From: Neckera pumila
Taxonomy: Eukaryota; Streptophyta; Bryopsida; Hypnales; Neckeraceae
Direction of reading: 5' to 3'
DNA length: 64,000 nt
Assembly (NCBI GenBank): GCA_963969595.1
Contig: OZ018410.1
Location: 31,500,913 to 31,564,912 of the forward strand
Shown here: piece after piece, positions 48,495-61,509 of the stretch
Layout of the letters: the number at the start of each line of letters is the position of its first letter
Numbering within the stretch: the stretch's first letter is position 1
Translations under genes and position numbers: made by a program
Notes under the pieces: model-generated
Seen by the model: the letters and a program-made list of their open reading frames with translations, nothing else
What the model was told of the DNA's origin: nothing
The model's database searches: none

Positions 48495-48585
48495 TGTATC
48501 TGCCTTTTGAGGTCGTCGCAGCTGGCGTGCTCCCGGTCCCCATGCGCTTTGGCCTCCTCGCTTCTCGCTCAGCTCCGCCTCCAGG
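48495..48585 (+). other. Possible host exon (acceptor and donor visible)
   Basis: TTTTACTGTTCTTGCAG precedes 48495 and GTAAAC follows 48585, both good plant splice signals. A further acceptor, TTCTTTGCGTTCACAG, ends near 48741. GC-rich sequence in between suggests part of a transcribed gene or UTR. No protein family recognised. Confidence 0.2.
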
Positions 48586-48959
48586 TAAACACTCCCTCCC
48601 GGTCAGATTCGCTTCTGCCGCTCCTCTCCACCACCGTTGCCTGCGTTCCTTTTCTTTGTATATGCCGCAGATGAAAGCCACATTGCGCACCTGAGTTTTG
48701 CAAGGCCAGTTTGTGAAAAGTTTCTTCTTCTTTGCGTTCACAGGTTTAGAAGTGGATAAGGTTACAATTCTTGAACGAAGGAGATCACATGTGTTTTTAG
48801 TGCATAAGGACAAGGTTCTTGAACGAAGGAGAAGCTTGCTTATCTGGAGCGGAGTTTCCTTGTTTGTGTTGAACGTGAGGTACAATTTTTGTACGAGGGT
48901 TGACTTCTGAGGTCAAATGATCTCCCTTGGCTTGCGAGGTCGACTAGATTAGAAGTCTG

Positions 48960-48980
<21 letters not shown>

Positions 48981-48991
<11 letters not shown>

Positions 48992-50220
48992 ACTTTTTTC
49001 TGTCACCCCATTGCTGGGTACCTTTTGACATTTCGAGTTCAGGTAGTACTTGCACAGGTCCTCAATTACACTACGTACTTATCCGTGAAGATTTTTTTTA
49101 AAAAACACACACATCAACGATGCGGAGCAAGTTCTCACACAAAAGATATGGAACAACGATGTGGAACAAAGGATCTTATTGCTAAATTTGTCATTTCCAC
49201 CACTCCTGATCGAATCGAAGGATTACAGAGCCAAGAGTAACATTCCTTATCGATTCATGCTAAACACAAACCAATACGGGCTTTAAGAACGATAAACTGT
49301 AGTCTCAAAATATTAAAATCAGACTTAGAAACTTTGTAATACAAGCCTCAATTAATCTGAAAACCCAACCGTAATTTGCAAACCTAAAGATCAATTGAAC
49401 TTCATAGCAGTACAAGCTAGTGGAAGAGGGAAATTTTTTTGTGAAGAGAATGATCTTGCACACAATATTATGTGTTCAGATTTTGAGGAGACCCGCCTCA
49501 CCTGCGCCCATGCATTCAAACACACACGAAGTTTGTCAGAATACATACGCAAGGTGTCAGCAGCGAATCTCCAAGTTGTTATCCTGGCCAAAAATCTGTA
49601 TTCACAAACATATTGCTAGCATTGAATCCGAACATGGAATTTCAAATGATCGACATCGACGTAAATTTATAACGAGACACAACCGTCTACATTCGACCTC
49701 ATCTCATCTCATAGCAAAAAACAAGCGGAACCTGTGTAGTCATCTGCGTATCCATTACTGGTGGTAGCACAGCTTCGGAGCACAATCGCATCGACTCCGG
49801 AATCACAGCAAGCTCCAAAAATTGAGGCGCAACAGTACTGGCAACTTCTGAGTGGAGTCAGGACAGGCGCTGCATGATGCGCGCTCCTTGAACGGCGGGT
49901 CGTGATCGTCCTGTTGTTCTCAGTGACGCAGCAAAGACGAGGGCCCACCATTCTTGAAGTTGATATCCGCTCTTTAAACTTGTCTTTGTATCCGTATGGA
50001 TATCGGAAAGGATATGGTAGCTATTGTTTTTTGGCCAATACTGAGTATTGTTAGGTTACCCTTGTTTAGCTTGTCGTTGTTCCATAGCTTGATATTAAGA
50101 TTGTTTTGTTTTTTTAAAAAAACAATATGACTTCAAGTTGGTTTTGCATAACCTGATGCCATGTACTTGTGTGTATGGTAACACATTACAACACATTACA
50201 AAGACAGGAGAGAGAGAGAG
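48981..50220 (-). repeat. Terminal direct repeat, downstream copy
   Basis: Starts AGAAGGTACTTTTTTCTGTC and ends CATTACAAAGACAGGAGAGA. It is about 99% identical to 54497-55736, with roughly ten substitutions noted and one T-run length change. GA tracts lie at both ends (48960-48987 and 50207-50236). No open frame of note is shared by both copies apart from short antisense ones. Confidence 0.95.
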
Positions 50221-50236
50221 GGAGAGAGAGAGAGAG

Positions 50237-50476
50237 AACCCGCCAACCACCCCTGGTTAGCGACCATCTGAGAGAATGAGACCTGGTATGTCAACACTCT
50301 GTTCAGAGGTGCATACCAGGCTCTTCTATTAAATTTTAAAGTACCTAATAGTTAGGTACCTTACCTCTCGAATGTAGGTTCACAGATTGTAACTCGATGG
50401 ATTACCTCATCAACTGTAGGTTGCGTAATAATACTTCGTAAAGAACATAAAGGATGCTCAAATGACGACATGTTAC
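50237..50476 (-). other. 3' untranslated region of the RT element with two hairpins
   Basis: Between the ORF2 stop and the terminal repeat lie two strong inverted repeats. At 50282-50320, CCTGGTATG pairs with CATACCAGG around an inner CACTCTG/CAGAGGTG stem. At 50341-50359, GTACCTAA-TAG-TTAGGTAC is perfect. Structured 3' ends are typical of elements whose RNA is recognised by their own RT. Confidence 0.6.
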
Positions 50477-52678
50477 TTACGGTGGTCCAGGGCTATATCC
50501 AAGTGAATCCCGGATTGCTACAATGTCCAATTTGGTATCCGGGAAGTTTCCTCTATTTAGCCAGGCAACTACAATCTGCCTGAGTCATGTTTGTTGAAAC
50601 CCGTTACTCTCCAATGTGCTAATTAGAAGCATGATCTCGTCAATAGCTGACTGAGTATCGTTGGAAATATACAGGATAGGCAGCACTTGCGAAACAATGA
50701 TATTGTAGGCATTTCTGACCGGACGGTTAGATCTGAATTTTATAAATTGAGTATACCTGAAAGGCAGTGCCCTTCTTTTATCAAACTTCTGCATTAAGAA
50801 GCGATCAGGGTGTTTCGTATTCACATTGATTTGTACGTTCATGAAATGTGCTGAGATCCCTCGTGTAGAGTCGTCTTCAACGAACTTTTCTATTTCTGGT
50901 TTGATTTCCAGCACATGGAGGGGGTATATCCAGAATGGATTGCTTGGTATTCGTGGCTGTGTGGGGTCCAAGAAGTTCTGGGGATTCTCAACATTAAGCC
51001 AGCATAAGTCATCAATATACCAAAAAGCGTATTGGAACTTAGCCATGAGATCAGTGCGACCTAGCTTTGCCAATCATTGTATAAACATAACTTCATATGT
51101 CGTTAGATAAATGTTGCACCACAAAGGTGAACAACTAAAGCCCATGGGGATCCCTTTAGCTTGTCACCAAACACGATCACCCAACGTGACCATGCAATTG
51201 CGCATCAGCCAGGCATGTAGTTTTAGTAATCTCTCCTGTGGCATGGGAATCCACTGTCCGTATCTAGGTTGTGTAGTATCCCATCTTGCTGCTACGGGGG
51301 TATTGTCCTGATTGATCCTAATCCATAGCATTGTCACCGCTTTGGGGTGACTGAGGGAAGCTTCTTTGAAGCCTGTTCTTATTACGAAGATAACAGCATC
51401 GAGTAAATTGTCGGGACCTTCGAGAGGTATTGACTCGAAGCATTTGGTTACATCAGCTACATAGAGATCATGAATCTCGTGTGGAAGATTAAGAGTCACT
51501 TGTAAAACGGAATCTACCATCCAGAATATGGATGTGTCAGTTCTAAGGAACGATTGGTATCCTGCCACCGTCTTTTTTGCCCACGACCGAAAAGTCTCAA
51601 GGATCTGCATCGTAGCGATTGTGAGCAAGGTTGCGATATTTGTATAAACCGTATGTGCAGCGTTCGTGAGCCATCTATATTTCAATTTGTGCTGTTTGTA
51701 CGATGCCATGAGAAATGGCAGAGCGTTGTACATAGGAGGGGCTTCGGGTAACAGTTCGATGAGATCGTCTCTCACTGTATCGAAGATGGATGTTGGTAAC
51801 GCCCATCTTGCTCCTATCATACATGGCTCGAAATCCTCACTGGACAGTCGATTGTATGCTTGCAGGCGTATGTGCTTAATACAAAGAAAGCACGGGTTAT
51901 TGTTGGCTTTGTCGAGTCCTAACACGTATAAGTGGGACAACAACCATCTAAGTTCATTGTTCACTGCAGGTACCGAGAATAATGCAGGTCCGGAATACTT
52001 GAAACCAAATGCATTAGATTGTGAAGCTGTTTGGAGTCTGTCGATACAGATCCTTCTGAACACACCAGTAGCCTCATCCAAGTCCAGATCAAATTTCTGT
52101 AACTGGAGGGTGGAGTATATGCGGGTAAATGCTTCGACTGCTATACTGAGGGCTTGGTTCGTATCCGTGGGAGCCAGCGGAATATGATTCATGCCGTGAC
52201 TCAAAGCCTCGCGTAGCTTGGGATTCTGGACGATATTAATATCGGTAGTACGAACATGGGGAGTAGATTGAAACAACACGGAAGATTCAGACAACGTAAG
52301 AGGGTCAATAAAAGCCTGAAAGCGTTTAGCTTTAGTACATATGCATGCGTCATCGGGATCTAACAGATGAACAAATGAAAACTGTTTGAAAACCTGAGAC
52401 GGCTTATATACCCAAGTAGCTAGGTTCCTGTCATATAGCCATGAAAAAGCAATAGAGTCCAAATCAATTTGCTCAAGTATACTATAGTGAGTAAAGACTT
52501 CTCTGAGAGTTTGTCGTAGATTCAGCCATTCCATTGCTCGGCTACTGTAAAAAATTGGGATGTATTTGATCCCTGTAATCTTCTTCACACGCTGGATTTT
52601 CTTGCGTCCATATGCGTCCAGTGCGATCACTCTGTCAGGGGCATCTGCACAGCTTATAACATGTCTCAGTTGTCGATG
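50477..52678 (-). pseudogene. ORF2: reverse transcriptase with three in-frame TGA codons
   Basis: A frame of 733 codons opens 13 bases before the ORF1 stop, in the -1 phase relative to ORF1. An N-terminal region (HVRTTDINIVQNPKLREALSHG, then LYVLGLDKANNNPCFLC) precedes an RT. Motif A is ADVTKCFESIPL (near residue 409), motif B KGIPMGFSCSP (near 509), motif C FWYIDDLCW (near 554), followed by a thumb with LPFRYTQFIKFRSNRP and VVAWLNRGNFPD. TGA codons at 51164-51166, 51074-51076 and 50585-50587 interrupt it without frameshifts. This conserved N-terminal plus RT layout occurs in uncharacterised metazoan and other eukaryotic RTs. No RNase H, integrase or nuclease follows. Confidence 0.7.
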
Positions 52679-54423
52679 TTATCCCAGTCCAGGAAACGGG
52701 CCTTCATGGAACTACGATCAAAGCGAGGCGCAGACTTCGCAGAGGAAGATCCTTCGTTGTGGGATGGAGTCGGGGAGTGGTTCTGGAGCAGTGCTGGGTT
52801 GCTAGGAGTGCCACGCGACTGAGCCTGGTGCGAATCCGCTGGGGAAATCTGCATTATGCTTTGCGAGGGTGCTGCATTGCGATATGCTAGACCGGTAAAA
52901 ACAAAAGCCTCGTTTGGATTTGGGGGGGGTCTCGTAACATGCTGGGTGTAACCTCCACGAGGTGGTGCTCGCAGTTGGGGAGCTGACTGCTGGGACGATC
53001 GATACTTCTTGTTGTATCCCCCACGTCCTCCGCGACTGTAGCTTCGTGGAGCGCTATGAGGCCGGGGTAGCGGAGTATTCTCCCCCGTGTGCCCAGGAGC
53101 AGTACGAGGCCGCTTATTCGCATTACCAGGTCCAGTAGAGGAAGGGTTTGCAGCGGAAAAGCTTGCGGGCTTTATCCACCTCTCGGTTTGCCGCACATTA
53201 GCCCCTGGCGGATAGGATGCCAATAGCTTAGCTGTGGGGTCGTCCGCAAACTGAATTGCCGCTTCCACCATCATATCGCGCATGTGGTGGAATACAATCT
53301 GATGACGTATGGCAACGCGTGTGGCGTCACTAAGCCAGATAATGAAGGCGGCAAACTTAGCAGCAAGGGTGGGATATTCAAGAGTAAAAAACACGTTTAG
53401 GTTATTCACCATATACCAAATGGCGTGGTCAAACCACATTACGTCTCCCTTGCAGCCTTTTGAGGAGTCTGACTTACAGGTGCACCGGAAATATGGCCGT
53501 TCGCAATTCCATAGGGCCAATGAATACTTATCGATGCGTCCATAGCTACTGTTCATAGCCTGTTTCGTGTGAATCCTGAGGTCGGAGGATGAGCACTTCT
53601 TGTGGTCAAACATACTCAGTGGGAAAGCCCCCGGAATCGGCTGACCTTCCTTTATGCGACCAGTCCCATGAATAGAGTGAGATTTCAGCGTTTCCATCTC
53701 TGAGGCAGGCATATTTGTCCATGTTCTCCACATAGGAATAGATATTGGAGCCATCAGATTAATATTGGGTAATCCCCAGCATCGGTGTAACTTCAGGGCA
53801 ACTTGTGCTTCCACTGACCTCGATGGGGTAAAAGGAACCACAAGACCCTTTCCTGACGCCATGAGTAACGCCAAGTCTTTCTCCGCCTGTGACGTCTGAA
53901 TGGTATCTGCCAAATCCTCCAATGCAGCTTTTTGAGACTGCTCTATATTTAAACCGTTTAAAAACAGGTGGTTCGTCACAGATGACGGTCCAGCTAGGGT
54001 AGTAGTGCGCTTGGACATTTCGTGCGGGTTTGCATTTTTGATGGCAGCATCTACCCTTAGAGCATCCTTCTCCGATTGGATCAACTCGTCACTCTCCCAA
54101 TCCAACATGTCCGCCAACTGGGAATGGGCAATACGTAACTGTGCCAAAGCCTTCTCTGTTGAACCTGTGATAATGAGGTTGAGAATAAGCGTCCATTGCG
54201 AAAGATCAAGGGTAGAAAGGAGTAGTGGAGCATGGTCACCTTCCTCGTCACAATCCAGCAGAGCCGCATGGTCTTGCTCAAGAACATAGGCGTGAACTTC
54301 GGGCGCTTTCATGGATGCCAGAGTTGCTTGGACAGACGGAGATGGCGCTGGTATTGGATCGCCGTATCCCAACACCTTCAGGTCCTCCGTCCATTGCCCG
54401 TTAGCAGGAGCGGCGGAAGACTC
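52666..54423 (-). CDS. ORF1: gag-like RNA-binding protein
   Basis: The frame is open from a stop at 54427-54429, with the first ATG at 54312, and ends at 52666. The section upstream of that ATG is coding-like and is preceded by a polypyrimidine tract and TTGACAG at 54424-54430, a good splice acceptor, so translation may begin in an exon inside the terminal repeat. The middle has a CERPYFRCTCK..C cysteine cluster and a helical WLSDATRVAIRHQIVFHHMRD segment. The C-terminal third is Pro/Ser/Arg-rich with SYSRGGRGGYNKKYRSS, typical of nucleic-acid-binding tails. It lies upstream of and overlaps the RT frame, like gag before pol. It has no zinc knuckle of CCHC type. Confidence 0.65.
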   Translation of the reverse strand, partial: ESSAAPANGQWTEDLKVLGYGDPIPAPSPSVQATLASMKAPEVHAYVLEQDHAALLDCDEEGDHAPLLLSTLDLSQWTLILNLIITGSTEKALAQLRIAHSQLADMLDWESDELIQSEKDALRVDAAIKNANPHEMSKRTTTLAGPSSVTNHLFLNGLNIEQSQKAALEDLADTIQTSQAEKDLALLMASGKGLVVPFTPSRSVEAQVALKLHRCWGLPNINLMAPISIPMWRTWTNMPASEMETLKSHSIHGTGRIKEGQPIPGAFPLSMFDHKKCSSSDLRIHTKQAMNSSYGRIDKYSLALWNCERPYFRCTCKSDSSKGCKGDVMWFDHAIWYMVNNLNVFFTLEYPTLAAKFAAFIIWLSDATRVAIRHQIVFHHMRDMMVEAAIQFADDPTAKLLASYPPGANVRQTERWIKPASFSAANPSSTGPGNANKRPRTAPGHTGENTPLPRPHSAPRSYSRGGRGGYNKKYRSSQQSAPQLRAPPRGGYTQHVTRPPPNPNEAFVFTGLAYRNAAPSQSIMQISPADSHQAQSRGTPSNPALLQNHSPTPSHNEGSSSAKSAPRFDRSSMKARFLDWDNIDN

Positions 54424-54496
54424 CTGTCAATAAAGCCATGCATCTTGAAATGTTAGAAAGCAAAGGAAATTCACCATTTCCTAGTGGATCTAATGT

Positions 54497-55876
<1,380 letters not shown>

Positions 55877-55968
55877 AGGTCGTCAAAACCTCTTTGCAAT
55901 TGATTAGCATACGTCAGAAGCACTTTGCAGCGTTGCATCTTAGAAATCATGGGATGTAAAATGACTTG

Positions 55969-56055
55969 CTCAAGGATTACAACTTAGAAATCCTCTCCTG
56001 CTCAAGGATTACAACTTAGAAATCCTCTCCTGCTCAAGGATTACAGCTTAGACCT
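55969..56055. repeat. 32-bp tandem repeat, about 2.6 copies
   Basis: CTCAAGGATTACAACTTAGAAATCCTCTCCTG starts at 55969, 56001 and 56033; the last unit is partial and varied. Confidence 0.9.
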
Positions 56056-59000
56056 GCGTGCCTGCGTTGCCTTGGTAAACCTTGCTGAAGCTTTAGCGTC
56101 ACTATTGACAGAGCCTTCCCTATCCGTTTTTGGTCCCTACACAAGGAGGCAGTTGATTCAACAGTAACCTGTAGGCTTCGTACCTAATGAGCCAGTTAGC
56201 ATAAATGAAAAGATGGACTTGTTCGTAATGTATCAGGTGGGCTCTGTAGGAAGAGGAAGAGAAGATCGTGAAGGGCATCACAGACGATAACCAAGCAAAG
56301 TTTGGATAGTAAAGAACTCGGTGGCACATGCAAAGTCACTCAGTTAATTAGATCACATCTCCATTAGACAACGCTACCGTAGAATATATTCTTCAAACGA
56401 GCTTGTGAACCCTAATACTATTTTTAGCTATGTCCAGATTCATCAACTACCGTGGAATTGGTTCTTTGTGTCTCCTTGACCTAACCCACATTTAATTGTT
56501 TTGATAAGTTTCAGACTGCCAGATGGATGGCTTCATCTTCAATCCCGTGCTCGATGTTGTCGTTCTATTTTTGATTTCTCAGTAGTAGTTTAGACCATGT
56601 TATTAACACATACTTGGTTGCTCACACCCTGGTCGCAAGAATAATCAACGAGTATTATAATTTGAGATTATTGAACTTGTATTTCATCCTTTTTGCCATA
56701 CTCTGCTGAAGTTTAACCTTGTCTTTCCGCTAATGAAACGACTCAAATGACTTCGAATCCCCAGCACAGACTTCAACCAGAGATTGTTTGCCTCTTTGTT
56801 TGTTCCTCCTGTGTATATTACGCGGGTCTCCCAGCACAGGCTGCTAATGGGTCTCGGGCGTAAACTTAATGATCGACTGGTATGCTTTCTAGGTTGAAAT
56901 GAGTGAGTGGAGCTTTAAACAATTATGATGAGTGCTCTCCGAATGCTACTAGCTTCAGAAGGTGATACATTATCATGAGCTCATTACCGTACATGTTTGT
57001 TTGTATGAATCAGGTGTTTTGGATTTACAAGCTGGCGGCGGACAAATGTGAGGACCAACAAAAAGTCTATTGATTAATGTTTGCAGCGGCTTCTAGTTTC
57101 AGTGTTGGTGACCAGCAAAGTTTCGCAATTTTTTGCAGTTTTGGTGACTACAGTTGTCAGTTTGTGTCCTCCAATCTCTCCTAAGTATGCAGATTAACTT
57201 TAGGGTTAGAATCAAAGCACATGTACTGCACCGGTGCACCCACCGTCAATCTGCACGAATGCATCAAAGAATGGCATTAGTATTTGAACTCATGGATGGC
57301 TACCCACCAAAGCAGAGCTCAATTAAATTAGTGGGATGTACCTTAACGTCATTGAAATTTGGCATTTTTGAAACAGGCATCTTGAGACACTTCTTTTTAT
57401 CGCTGTCTTTGCTCTGCTGAAACAACGTTGTGGAAAGGAGGTTGCTACCTGTTTTGCTAAGGTATGTTTGCCCTGGATGGTTTCTTCCGGAGTTAATTCT
57501 TTTTTGCTTTTGCTGTCTTTTCCTTTTCTATTTTTGGAAGGGGGGGGGAGCTGCCTTACGAAGCACTGTTGCTCCCTTGGGGGAATTTGTGGTGGGTGGT
57601 GGGTGGTGGATTCAGCAGATTATTAGTTCACAAGTTTGAGCTTCTTATTTGAATTCATAATTCTGATCTTCCTAAGCAAATTCCTAAGAAGGTGATGATC
57701 AGCTTTCTTTACATTATGAACTGCATTACTTAGTTCGTCACTAGCTCCCCATCATTGTTTGATGTTCATTCTTCCTGGCCAGCACAGGCACAATTATTGA
57801 CCGACTTCAATGGAGGTCATTTGCATAACAGAAATAATTTTTTCTTTTATCACTGGGCTTCGTTCTTCAACTGCTTGGATTTTCTGCATTATTGTTTGCA
57901 CAACTTGCAACTGTTATGCATATTGTAGATGTGATAGCGATTGAATTAGGGCATACACTTTTCATTCGTTCATATACTGTCCATTCTGCAATCACAGAGA
58001 CTCAGAAGTTGTATGTAGGCATTACGACCTATTTGGCACTCCTGTGTACCATGTTGAATACAAAATATGATGGATTGACTGTATCAGAAATGGCATGTCG
58101 AGGGAAAAAATGGCAAGTTCGGTCAACCATGACTGACGCCAAATGGGCCACGAAGTTCACTGCATTAACTTACTGCACTGATATGCCTAAAACGTAAATT
58201 GTGCCACCACTAAGGTAGCAAGGAAGAGTGGAGGGCATGCAATGTTGGATTGTTTGTTCTTTCAAAACCAAATAGCAATGTTCGTGTCACCTTTTCGTAA
58301 AGGTTCATTAGTCTAGTAATGACACAGTATGGTAGTATGCTCCTAAACCGACCATTTAAGAGCTAGTTGCCTTTTCAGAGAAGTTGAACTCCTTGGAACA
58401 ATTTTTAGTGAATTTTCGTAGGAAGAAACATGGAATCGACATCTAATCCGAGCTTGTTTCATATTTTTTGGACATTTGTCCAATTAGTTACGAATTTTTG
58501 AAGTCGAAACACAATGGTCACTAAAACTAACCACCTCCTTTATAGCTACTACATTGAAAAAAATAAAATGTACCTCTAAGTTACAGTCACTAGTAGAGCA
58601 CGCTTGCTTTCAGAGCAGACTACCTTATATGACAATTTGGACGGTTAACCTTAGAGCGTCGTGGGCACCATTTTGTGGCATTCCAATAGCAATAATGTAT
58701 GATGGAAAGAGTTCAAAAGCATTTTTTCATGCAGATTATTCTTGTAGACCTTTCATGGTGGGTTAGGAAGAGGTCAATTGAAATTGTAGCCTTGCCAATT
58801 TTTGTCTTCACGTAAATGAGAAGTTGTTAAAAAATTCAGATCATAGATATGCTATTTTTTATTATTTGGGGAAGAAGTTGCTCCGTGCTTTACATCTGAA
58901 ATTTTGCCACAAATTTTTTTATTTTTAATTTGAGTCAAATTAACAAATTGAAGGTCACATACTCTACTCTCTATTCAAATTTGAATTTTGAAAAAATTCC

Positions 59001-60849
59001 TAACATTCAGTATTTTTTTGCAATTTGAACTTTGGATGTATGTTCAATGTCTATATTATATTATTATAGAATGATACGGACATTGAGTATACACCATGAT
59101 GTTAGTCATTGTAATATCCAGACAATGTGAAATTTTCTTATTTTTTGAAATAATTTGTGTTTAATGTGATTTTTTTTGCTTTTTATTCAATAATTTTGAA
59201 TAAAATAAATTTTTGACTAAAAAATATAATTTTTTTGTAAGTATAGATGTCATATAATTTAATCTTTGAAAAAAAAATATAAAGAATTTCATAAATACCT
59301 AGTTGCAAAATGGCAGTAAACTGAGTGGAATGGGTAGTGAGGTTTGAAATCAATGGTCATGGGTCCATCATTTAGGGGTTAATGATGAAAATGCAGTTTA
59401 TAAAGAAAGATACGTAGGTGTGTTCAAGAAACTTACATGATGTCTCTTGTTAGTAGGAGAGTTTTTGTTGCTCACACTCTTTCAACATGGTTTTAATTTA
59501 TATAAACAACATGCTCATGAAAAAAAACATATATTCATTTTCACTTCTAATGGAGTAGTATCAGAATTAAAAGACATTTGGAAACAATTTGTACACATGT
59601 TTTTTTATTACATTGCCCTATAGGTGCGTTTGGGCTGAGTCCTTCAAAATTTGAGCAATACGTTTGTTCTTTATTGAAATTATCCTTTGTTGATTAAAAA
59701 TTAGGAGGGGCGGTCTTCTTGAAAGTTAATTTGGAATTTGGAAAAATTAAGAAATCTAACAATTTTTGATGACTCACGAGCATGTCATTAGAAAATTTAA
59801 ACAAAGTACAAGATGTTGACATGTCCTCCAGAATGAAACCCAATTGAAGATGTTGACATTTCTTCTAGATGTTTTAGGTTTCTTCAGATGAATACACATG
59901 CCGTAGCCCAACAACATAAAGAGTGAGCTTTGCTATCAATTCATGTAGTGCGGCTGCTTTTTTGCTTGAAGCAAGAACAACATTTGCATCAGGTATTTGT
60001 CTTTAATTCCTAATCCCTCAAGGCCTAATAATATTATGGCAATGGAGGTTCTCAATTAATCGTCTCACTTTGATATTTTTTGCACATTCATTTTCTTGAA
60101 ACTTGATATTTTCACCGTACGGAAGTATAGATTTGACATGTGAAAAGAGGATTGAAAGACTTCAATTTCCTTTTGCACTTTGAGCATCCTTGTGATCTAA
60201 CATTATAATCTTTCAATATGTAAGTGATATTCCTTTGTTTGCTATTTTTAGAATTTTTTATATTTGCAATTAAAAAAAAATTGAAGAGTTTATCAAAATT
60301 TTGGCTTATTTTTCACTTCAGAGTACATTATTTGAAGCTCAAAGAAGACTTCTGGCATTTAAGGGCGGATACAAATGGACAACTATTTTGAGAGTTTTGA
60401 AGCTTTGGTGGCCACTGTTAAACCTTAAAGTTCCTTGACTATGTTCTCACCAAAAATGCTTTAAAACTGCCATTTCTAGTACAAGTACCAAATTTTTGAA
60501 AAAATATCATTTTTGGACACATGCAACCATAGGATCTTGTAGTAATCTGGTTTGGAAATGTGAGGAAAAAATTTCAAAAATCTTCATCATGTAGATTGGA
60601 AGATATTAGCATTTGAAGTGGCAAAAGTCTTTTTTTTGGCCCTGCAAAAAATCGGGCAGCTGCACTTCACAAGGTCAGTTTATTATGAAAAGAATTCTAA
60701 AAAGGTTGTGCTTCTTTGGATTCATTCTTCCGGGCAAGTTGGCTACGTGCTTGAAAAGTTTCAGATTATTTGGAATTATACAACATATAGCAAAAAAATA
60801 GTAAGTAGAAAGAAGTAGAGAATGGTTCAAAACACAAAATTGTTAAGAA
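56056..60849. other. AT-rich sequence, no gene recognised
   Basis: Until about 58800 the sequence has moderate GC and scattered frames such as 57154-57420 and 57892-58197. Some of it resembles UTR or intron of a plant gene, but no domain or convincing splice structure was found. From 58800 to 60850 it is very AT-rich with homopolymers. Confidence 0.4.
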
Positions 60850-61345
60850 GTTAATTATGGAATTGAAAAATGCCAACCCCAATGGTTGCAATGTCGTAAT
60901 AAACAATCTACATCCTACAATTTTATTCTTTTTGAAAAATATTGAAAATTGAGTGAAATAAACAACATCAAATTTTATTTTAGAATAGACAATCCATAAC
61001 TGCCCGCAAACTAAAAATCCTTGTAACATTTGACTCATTGATCAAAATGGAATGATTCAAAGCTTTCCACGTATATATAAATCTAATAAACTAATTTCAA
61101 ATTTTTATTTTTGAGAAAGTAATTTATTCTGATCTGCCCAGACTACCCAAGTTGAGAAACAAACAACATTTTAGGCCATAACTTTTGACTCGTATTTCCA
61201 AATGTCAAAAAAATTTGTGCATATGAAAGATATTCCTTGTCCTCACCTTCCATAAAAATTTCAGCCTAAAGTATGCAAATCTCTAGCCACAAGTACCTGC
61301 CCAAAATTTCTATGTTGCCAAAAAACGCATGTTGGTCCTTTAGGG
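60850..61345 (-). repeat. Dispersed AT-rich repeat R, copy 3 (inverted)
   Basis: The reverse complement carries, in order, CCCTAAAGGACCAACATG, AGAAATTTTGGGCAGGTA, GGAATATCTTTCATAT, AGATTTATATATACGTGGAAAG, GATCAATGAGTCAAA and GTAGGATGTAGATTGTTTAT, matching 46240-46760. Indels and substitutions show age. Confidence 0.7.
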
Positions 61346-61509
61346 GTTAACAAACTTTGCACAAAATGTTGTTTTTCTGTGCTCATTTTCAAAATACAAG
61401 TTATAAAAATCATAAACATGATTACACATTGCTGAATTTTAAGTGTTCAACAACCTCATTATAGAAATTATTGTTATTTTATCCTCTTTAAACTATAAAA
61501 GTTTTTGTT

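Noticed and set aside
50477..52678. TGA recoding (selenocysteine or altered code) in the RT ORF
   Set aside because: Neighbouring frames in the same element use TGA as the ORF1 stop, land plants use the standard nuclear code, and CGA-to-TGA decay is simpler.
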